A stretch of 19,320 nucleotides of DNA from an uncultured Chloroflexota bacterium (GTDB taxonomy: Bacteria; Chloroflexota; Anaerolineae; Aggregatilineales; Phototrophicaceae): the NCBI GenBank assembly GCA_937927665.1, contig CALBRY010000638.1, positions 1 through 19,320 on the forward strand. The letters are read 5' to 3'. Below are positions 14,695 to 19,320 of this stretch, piece after piece. Numbering within the stretch: the stretch's first letter is position 1; each line of letters opens with the position of its first letter. The notes beneath the pieces were generated by a model. The model saw nothing but the letters and a program-made list of their open reading frames with translations, searched no databases and was not told where the DNA came from. The position numbers and the translations under genes are program-made.

Positions 14695-16284
14695 TTAATC
14701 AATGTTGGTGGGCACATAATAGACAATTTCGACCAGCCCCATGATCGCAGCAGGTCCCCCGTAATTGACATATCGGAAGGTAATCACGTTATCAAGCGGT
14801 GTGAACCCCTCCGGAGACAGCGGATAGCGGCGTGTTGTGCGGAACTCGTCACGCGGATTCCCGCTCAGATAGACGCGCTGATCATTCACGTAAATATGAA
14901 GAATACCATCGTCCGATCCGCCATTAAACGCGGCATCAACAACGAGGGCGCGTTCGGGCAGCGAGAACGTTGTCCACATCCCCCCAAAGAATTCCCCACT
15001 TTGATCGTCGTTGGCATTCCAAATCCATGTTGTACCGGGGAAAGGATTCGCCCATACCTGAGGAGAGAAAATCACTTGAACCGTGCGGACATCGTGCCAT
15101 AGTCCATCGATCCGCACCAATGCTTGCTCGGTTTCATTCATCGTCAGTATTGGAACGACACCAACTCTAGGGTCTGTCGAACTTCGATACAGAATATCAA
15201 AGCGATTGTTTCCGCTGTTCACGGCGAGATTGTCGAAAGTGGTATAACGTCGTCCGTTCAAATAGACGGCTTCGACTGCTGTCGAGTCTTCGAACTGGAG
15301 CGCGGCGCTCCCCGCTGATTGCGAGACAAAATAGCGGCTGATCAGATTGAGCTGTGCGGGCGGATCAACGATCAACCCTGTCGAGACTCGCGCCAAGCGT
15401 ATTGGATAATCACGCGAATAGTACTGCTCAAAAATCCGCCGACTCAATTCTTCTTGACCGAATCCCCCGGTGAAGCGAAATATCTCAAGCGTTCGGATTT
15501 CCGCTTGGAAACGAGGATCAAACACTGCAACTTGGCGAAATGGGTCAAGCACGACAGGTTCAAGGGTGGGGGCAGTCGGACACCCCTGTGTGTCGCTTTG
15601 TGAGGTGATACGCACAACACATTGATCGAGATACCATGTGGTATCGGTAGGGATTTGGACACGGATCAACTGGTTAGCTGAAAAGGCATACGTAATCTCA
15701 ACGGCGGCGCTGAAACCGCTCACCGTGACCGTCCGATTCGTAAATTGAACCCCAAGCGTATTTAAGCCTCCCCGCAAAAGGGTCGCCAATCGCGCCGAAT
15801 CAGTCAGCACAAACTCGCTGCCTTCTGGAGTCACCGAGACTGTGTTATCGAACATCAGCACGTTGTTGATCGCAAACCGCACATCGACAGGCTGTAACGA
15901 TGCGGCACGAATGCGTACAGCGGTGATCTCTACACTACTTGATGTGCTCCTGCCAAGTACCTCTGGCATATAAAAATCACGCGTGAGCGGAACATTTCCG
16001 GCGGGCTGCAACCACCACGCCAGCGGAATATTCACGGTATTTTGCGGAATATTCGACGGCGCGAGAATGGTTCCACCCTGCCAAAAAGAGTCAGTGACTA
16101 CCCGTACCGAATTGGTGAGTGGTTCTTCATGGATGACGAAATCGTTTGGCGTTTCCGGGGGCGCATCCTGTGGACGCAGCAGCAGGAATACCACGGCAAT
16201 CATGACGACTGCGAGTCCGAGCAGCCCGATAAGGAGGATAATTCGCCCTCTACGTAGAAACAATTGACGAAGTTTTCCAAGCAT
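14695..16284 (-). CDS. Membrane-anchored extracellular protein of unknown function
   Basis: This 529-aa protein has a basic N-terminus 'MLGKLRQLFLRRGR', then a single membrane helix (about 15-36, 'IILLIGLLGLAVVMIAVVFLLL') with the positive-inside pattern of an anchor or uncleaved signal. The rest is polar and rich in beta strands, Thr, Val and Asn, with no transmembrane segment. Two regions look like jelly-roll (galactose-binding-like) units: about 55-200 ('DFYMPE', 'VEITAVRIRAASLQPVDVRFAINNVLMFDNTV') and about 420-529 ('RALVVDAAFNGGSDDGILHIYVNDQRVYLSGN'). 'NDQRVY' and 'LNGRRYT' are turns seen in such folds. Two cysteines (in 'DQCVV' and 'QGCPT') may pair. No enzyme motif is seen. The start has AAAGGGACGAGAG before the ATG. 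The gene is divergent from the next one with an 85-bp gap. I do not recognise the family. Confidence 0.8.
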   Translation of the reverse strand: MLGKLRQLFLRRGRIILLIGLLGLAVVMIAVVFLLLRPQDAPPETPNDFVIHEEPLTNSVRVVTDSFWQGGTILAPSNIPQNTVNIPLAWWLQPAGNVPLTRDFYMPEVLGRSTSSSVEITAVRIRAASLQPVDVRFAINNVLMFDNTVSVTPEGSEFVLTDSARLATLLRGGLNTLGVQFTNRTVTVSGFSAAVEITYAFSANQLIRVQIPTDTTWYLDQCVVRITSQSDTQGCPTAPTLEPVVLDPFRQVAVFDPRFQAEIRTLEIFRFTGGFGQEELSRRIFEQYYSRDYPIRLARVSTGLIVDPPAQLNLISRYFVSQSAGSAALQFEDSTAVEAVYLNGRRYTTFDNLAVNSGNNRFDILYRSSTDPRVGVVPILTMNETEQALVRIDGLWHDVRTVQVIFSPQVWANPFPGTTWIWNANDDQSGEFFGGMWTTFSLPERALVVDAAFNGGSDDGILHIYVNDQRVYLSGNPRDEFRTTRRYPLSPEGFTPLDNVITFRYVNYGGPAAIMGLVEIVYYVPTNID

Positions 16285-16305
16285 CTCTCGTCCCTTTCAT
16301 CAAAA

Positions 16306-16334
16306 TTGCAACCACTCTCACTACACGTTACACT
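16306..16334 (+). promoter_or_regulatory. Candidate sigma70-type promoter
   Basis: TTGCAA (16306-16311) and TACACT (16329-16334) are separated by exactly 17 nt. Each matches 4 of 6 consensus bases. It lies 35 bp before the membrane protein start at 16370, within the divergent gap. By-eye match only. Confidence 0.42.
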
Positions 16335-16369
16335 CATCACTCTCAAGCTGATGCAGCGAGAACCCTTTC

Positions 16370-17191
16370 ATGGGACGTATTCGTGCCCCTTTTCTCGTAC
16401 TTGCAGTGATTTTCATGATTGCTGCGGTGCTTACCGAAATTGGCGGTACTTCCTTCGTCAACTCCACGCCGATTGGCGACTTTCTGCGCCGCTTACCTGC
16501 GCCCCCGACCATTACTGCTGACGATCTTTTAAGCGATTCGGACTTTCTCGGCGAAACCACACAAACCATTCGTGATCCTGATGCTGTCCGCGAAGCTTAC
16601 GGTGAACCGCCCGGCTACGGCGTTCCTTATTTGGCGCTGCTGGATGGTGTTTTCGCGTTCACACTGTTGTCTATCGCATCCGGACTGATCATTCCTCAAA
16701 AAGTACAAGCACAGGCACAGGGATATGTTACCTGCCTGTTTTCACTGATGATCCTATTCGCTGCGATCGGTTTGATCTTCTTGACGATCGCCGCTGTGCT
16801 GACCATGATCGTTCTCCTCCTTGCCGTTCCGTTTGGCACCATCATTTATCTAATCGTGTACGGCTCATTTGACCGATCGGCGACGAGCGCTGTGCTGGTC
16901 GTCGTGATGGCGTTTAAGATCGCCGCAATCATCTGTATTCCGCTGGCACATCAGGGATTTTTGCAGCGCATCGGTTTGGTCTTGCTTGCCCTCTCGTCGC
17001 TGATTGGCAGCATTGTGGTCAGTTTTTTGCAAAATCTCCCTCCCGGTATTCTGGTCAGCATCACCGACGCCATCGCCGGGATTATCGTCGCGTTATGCGC
17101 CTTGATCTGGTCAATTCCGCTCCTGATTGCGGCGATCATCTCGATGATCAAAGTGCTAGGGCTGATTTTCCGGGCACGCAGCGTCGTTTAA
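16370..17191 (+). CDS. Multi-pass membrane protein of unknown function
   Basis: This 273-aa protein begins with a hydrophobic helix ('APFLVLAVIFMIAAVLTEIGG'). A polar loop of about 70 residues follows ('DFLRRLPAPPTITADDLLSDSDFLGETTQTIRDPDAVREAYGEPPGYG'), probably outside the cell. Then come about five more helices ('LLDGVFAFTLLSIASGLIIP', 'CLFSLMILFAAIGLIFLTIAAVLTMIVLLLAVPFGTIIYLIVY', 'AVLVVVMAFKIAAIICIPLA', 'LVLLALSSLIGSIVVSFL', 'IAGIIVALCALIWSIPLLIAAIISMI'). No family is recognised. No strong ribosome binding site is seen before the ATG, so the start is moderately certain. A candidate promoter lies just upstream. The last 36 bp overlap, in antisense, the end of the six-cysteine protein gene. 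Confidence 0.8.
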   Translation: MGRIRAPFLVLAVIFMIAAVLTEIGGTSFVNSTPIGDFLRRLPAPPTITADDLLSDSDFLGETTQTIRDPDAVREAYGEPPGYGVPYLALLDGVFAFTLLSIASGLIIPQKVQAQAQGYVTCLFSLMILFAAIGLIFLTIAAVLTMIVLLLAVPFGTIIYLIVYGSFDRSATSAVLVVVMAFKIAAIICIPLAHQGFLQRIGLVLLALSSLIGSIVVSFLQNLPPGILVSITDAIAGIIVALCALIWSIPLLIAAIISMIKVLGLIFRARSVV

Positions 17192-17656
17192 AACGGCAGT
17201 ACATGGGCTGCTGGTACAATTCAGGTTGATTTCGGTATCTCCTTCATGAAAAACGTTGAAGTCCAATTGCTCTCCGCCGTCATCCATGGGAAGGGCAGTA
17301 TCGATCTGGAGACCCTTTTCGGAATTTTCGAACACGATCTCAAATGCGCCTTCGCATACGCGGATGCCGAGTCCGCGCGGATTATCCGGGCTTGGCACTT
17401 CTTCGGCGCTCTCGTTCAGTAGGGTGCAGCTGCCATCAAAGCTCAACGCTCCGGTTTCCTCATCTAGGCATGAAATTTCCATATCGGAGGCGCTGATCTG
17501 CGCCGAATCGCCAAACAAACTTTGGCGTACCCCATCGAAATCGAACGCCTCCAGATCAAATGGGAGTCCACCGTTTGCACCCACCAGCATGGACGCGATA
17601 AACAACACAATCGTGATGATCAAGACGATGATCACGAGTCGCTGCCGGGTTTTCAT
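17156..17656 (-). CDS. Six-cysteine membrane-anchored protein of unknown function
   Basis: This 166-aa protein has a basic start 'MKTRQR', one hydrophobic helix (about 7-26, 'LVIIVLIITIVLFIASMLVG'), and an acidic exported domain of about 135 residues. That domain contains six cysteines ('EISCLD', 'DGSCTL', 'RVCEGAF', 'LNCTSSPCTAV', 'AACPEN') that could form three disulfides. Low net complexity and short beta-strand-like segments suggest a small beta fold. ATG 17656 is chosen because it shares one base with the upstream stop (TGATG), a coupling arrangement; the TTG one codon upstream is less likely. It is the last gene of the propeller operon and overlaps the convergent membrane gene by 36 bp. 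It may work with the upstream propeller protein outside the membrane (inference). No family recognised. Confidence 0.75.
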   Translation of the reverse strand: MKTRQRLVIIVLIITIVLFIASMLVGANGGLPFDLEAFDFDGVRQSLFGDSAQISASDMEISCLDEETGALSFDGSCTLLNESAEEVPSPDNPRGLGIRVCEGAFEIVFENSEKGLQIDTALPMDDGGEQLDFNVFHEGDTEINLNCTSSPCTAVLNDAACPENQP

Positions 17657-19056
17657 CAACGAACCGCCGTTCCGGTCGCGGCTGCATTCGCCTCAAACGT
17701 CGGTAGTGGAGTCGCGGTCGGTATGGGTGTGACAGTGGGTATCAAAAAGCTTCCGGATCGCTCCTGCTGAAGCACAGGCAAAAATATCCCCAACGTATCG
17801 GTAATCGGAATAGCGCTCACGGGCGGTTCGTCGCTGCTTGGAAATGCGCTCACAAAATAGAGCTGCGGCAGGTACCCATCACGGCGAGTGGTCGAGGCGA
17901 AAAGGATGCGCTGCCCATCGGCAGACCATGACGGGCTGCGATCTTCGTTATCGCGCGTGAGTACGGTAACAGGAGATTCAGCAGGGTGAATACGTCCGTC
18001 GATCTCTTGGACAAAATCAACTCGATAAATGGCAGATGAATCTTGTCCGATAACAGTTACGGCGAGCGAACTGATGCGCGGCGACCACCGCGCAGATTGC
18101 ACTAACCCATCGACTAACGAATGGATCGGAACCGTGCCGATAACCGAGATATTGCGAACGTTACGAATCCAGAATTCGTCGGATAGCATGTACGAAATAA
18201 GCTGCGAATTTAGATACGAAATCGACGTGATCGGGATAGTGGATGCAAGGATCGTAATCGGATTTGTCCCATCCGCCTGTACGTAGGAAAGCCGCCACGT
18301 ACCGCCTGATTGCGTGACATACGCAATATGCCGCCCATCCGGACTCCATGCGACTTCGGTCACATCGAGAATCGCTTCATCGAGTAATTGGGCGCTGCCA
18401 AGCGGCTCGTCCATATCGTGAATGTAAATTTGCCAGCGCCCGCCGCGATCGGTGACGAATGCAAGCTGCCTACCATCCGGACTCCAACTTGGAGAGCGAT
18501 CCAACGATGGATTTTGCGAAATGTTCAGGATTTGCCGCGCTTCAGGGTCAAAAACGAAGATTTCATCCTGACTTTGCAGCACTGCCGTAAACGCGATATT
18601 TGCCGTCGAAAAGCTGTTCGAGTTCTGCGAAAGCGCTAGCGTCGCGCCGATAACCACGCCAACCAGCAGCAGCGCGACAATCAACAGCCCGATACCGATA
18701 CCAATAGGATTCGATGGCGCTTGTGCGATCGCAAAAGAAATCAGCGGACCGGGCTGTAATGTCTCATCCGGCGCAGCCAGATCGATCGCATCAATTCGGA
18801 AATCGTAGCGTCCGCCTTCCATTCCGGCAGGGAGGCGAACCCGCACGATAAACTGATGGGCTTCTTGTGCATCAAAATGCCGCTGCGCGTCCACAATCTC
18901 AACCGAGTCTTCCGGCAAGTTGAGTTGGGATACACGAAGCTCACCATGAATCAGGTCATCAGTCAGATTGGTGACAATAACGGATGTCTCGCCCATCCGG
19001 TTGGTATCGAGATAGATGGCATTGGTCACCGCGCGAATGTCGAATAATCTGTTCAC
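17656..19056 (-). CDS. Membrane-anchored TolB-like beta-propeller protein with N-terminal beta-sandwich
   Basis: The 466-aa protein has three parts. Residues about 1-112 form a cytoplasmic or beta-sandwich domain ('VIVTNLTDDLIHGELRVSQLNL', 'QFIVRVRLPAGMEGGRYDFRIDAIDLAAPDE'). One membrane helix spans about 117-142. Residues about 150-435 are a TolB/WD40-like propeller with repeated 'SPSWSPDGRQLAFVTDRGGRWQIYI', 'EVAWSPDGRHIAYVTQSGGTWRLSYV', 'SARWSPRISSLAVTV' and 'SPSWSADGQRILFAS' blades. A Thr/Pro tail 'PTVTPIPTATPLPT' ends the protein, a linker style common in Chloroflexota. GTG 19056 is chosen because it overlaps the upstream stop as GTGA and has GGAGG 4 nt before it; the longer frame to 19101 would run into the upstream gene. 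Propellers of this type usually mediate binding, so a structural or sensing role is likely, but the partner is unknown. Confidence 0.85.
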   Translation of the reverse strand: MNRLFDIRAVTNAIYLDTNRMGETSVIVTNLTDDLIHGELRVSQLNLPEDSVEIVDAQRHFDAQEAHQFIVRVRLPAGMEGGRYDFRIDAIDLAAPDETLQPGPLISFAIAQAPSNPIGIGIGLLIVALLLVGVVIGATLALSQNSNSFSTANIAFTAVLQSQDEIFVFDPEARQILNISQNPSLDRSPSWSPDGRQLAFVTDRGGRWQIYIHDMDEPLGSAQLLDEAILDVTEVAWSPDGRHIAYVTQSGGTWRLSYVQADGTNPITILASTIPITSISYLNSQLISYMLSDEFWIRNVRNISVIGTVPIHSLVDGLVQSARWSPRISSLAVTVIGQDSSAIYRVDFVQEIDGRIHPAESPVTVLTRDNEDRSPSWSADGQRILFASTTRRDGYLPQLYFVSAFPSSDEPPVSAIPITDTLGIFLPVLQQERSGSFLIPTVTPIPTATPLPTFEANAAATGTAVR

Positions 19057-19320
19057 TGCGCCTCCGCCCTTCCTTCTGCTGCACATTCCACGGGTTGCCA
19101 TGTTGGATCGGATTCGGGGCGAGTGTTATCGCGCAGCAGGCGAACTCTAACGCCGCCACCGACACTCAGAGTATACAGTTGCGGAATTTGCAGCCGCTGC
19201 GATGAAAACACCACGCTTTCACCATTCGGTGAAGCGGCGGGGGAATTATCGCTTGTCCCCGGATCAAGCGAAGACTCGCTCAATCGACGCACATGGTCAA
19301 ACTGTGCGCTTGCGCTATTC
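19053..19320 (-). CDS. TolB-like beta-propeller protein, C-terminal part (cut by window edge)
   Basis: The frame is open to the right edge; about 88 C-terminal residues are visible, so the GTG at 19292 is not the real start. The visible part has a typical blade, 'SDNSPAASPNGESVVFSSQRLQIPQLYTL', then 'RVRLLRDNTRPESDPTWQP', with spacing of TolB/WD40-like repeats. It ends 'ECAAEGRAEAQ'. Its stop overlaps the next gene's start as GTGA, so the two propeller proteins are translationally coupled and probably act together. Length and N-terminal domains cannot be seen. Confidence 0.75.
   Translation of the reverse strand, partial: NSASAQFDHVRRLSESSLDPGTSDNSPAASPNGESVVFSSQRLQIPQLYTLSVGGGVRVRLLRDNTRPESDPTWQPVECAAEGRAEAQ

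Noticed and set aside
14515..15102. 195-aa plus-strand open frame starting in the intergenic gap
   Set aside because: It runs mostly antisense to the 529-aa protein gene, has no domain features, and crosses the 20-bp palindrome.

Overview
The window looks like chromosomal DNA of a Chloroflexota bacterium, probably Anaerolineae-like. The pointers are a moderate-GC, very compact layout, a Thr/Pro tail of the 'PTxTPxPT' type after a TolB-like propeller, a large MalT-like LuxR regulator, a TPR-fused histidine kinase, and many membrane-anchored proteins of unknown function. The phylum call is an inference from gene content. No rRNA, tRNA, CRISPR array, transposase, integrase or phage gene was found.

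Layout. (1) 1-1860, plus strand: the C-terminal part of an RqcH/NFACT ribosome quality-control protein (cut by the left edge), then a PPK2-family polyphosphate kinase. (2) 7379-1847, minus strand: a tightly packed five-gene unit. In transcription order it encodes a membrane-anchored clan GH-A glycoside hydrolase, a family 3 solute-binding protein, two GT4 glycosyltransferases and a GT9 (heptosyltransferase-like) enzyme. It is probably a surface-glycan or exopolysaccharide locus. (3) 7519-9363, plus: a soluble TPR histidine kinase with no response regulator beside it. (4) 10020-9364, minus: a TMEM175-like (DUF1211) potassium channel, preceded by a clear intrinsic terminator at 10068-10107. (5) 10122-14489: a small regulatory island. 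A MalT-like STAND/LuxR regulator (13465-10814, minus) lies between two paralogous multi-pass membrane proteins (10712-10122 minus; 13652-14203 plus). The second is followed by a small conserved-looking protein. Each membrane gene is preceded by the same 18-bp palindrome, GTCACCCGTTTGGGTGAC or a one-base variant, placed 23 nt before an extended -10 (TGnTATnnT) with no recognisable -35 box. This is the architecture of an activator-dependent promoter and is the most interesting observation here. (6) 14695-19320: envelope proteins of unknown function. They are a 529-aa secreted or anchored protein (minus), a multi-pass membrane protein (plus), and a minus-strand operon of two TolB-like propeller proteins (the first cut by the right edge) and a six-cysteine anchored protein.

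Genes are packed so closely that three convergent pairs overlap or abut at their stop codons (1847-1860, 9363/9364, 17156-17191). Several tandem genes are joined by ATGA, GTGA or TGATG overlaps. No gene-free stretch exceeds about 205 bp; the longest (14490-14694) carries a perfect 20-bp palindrome.
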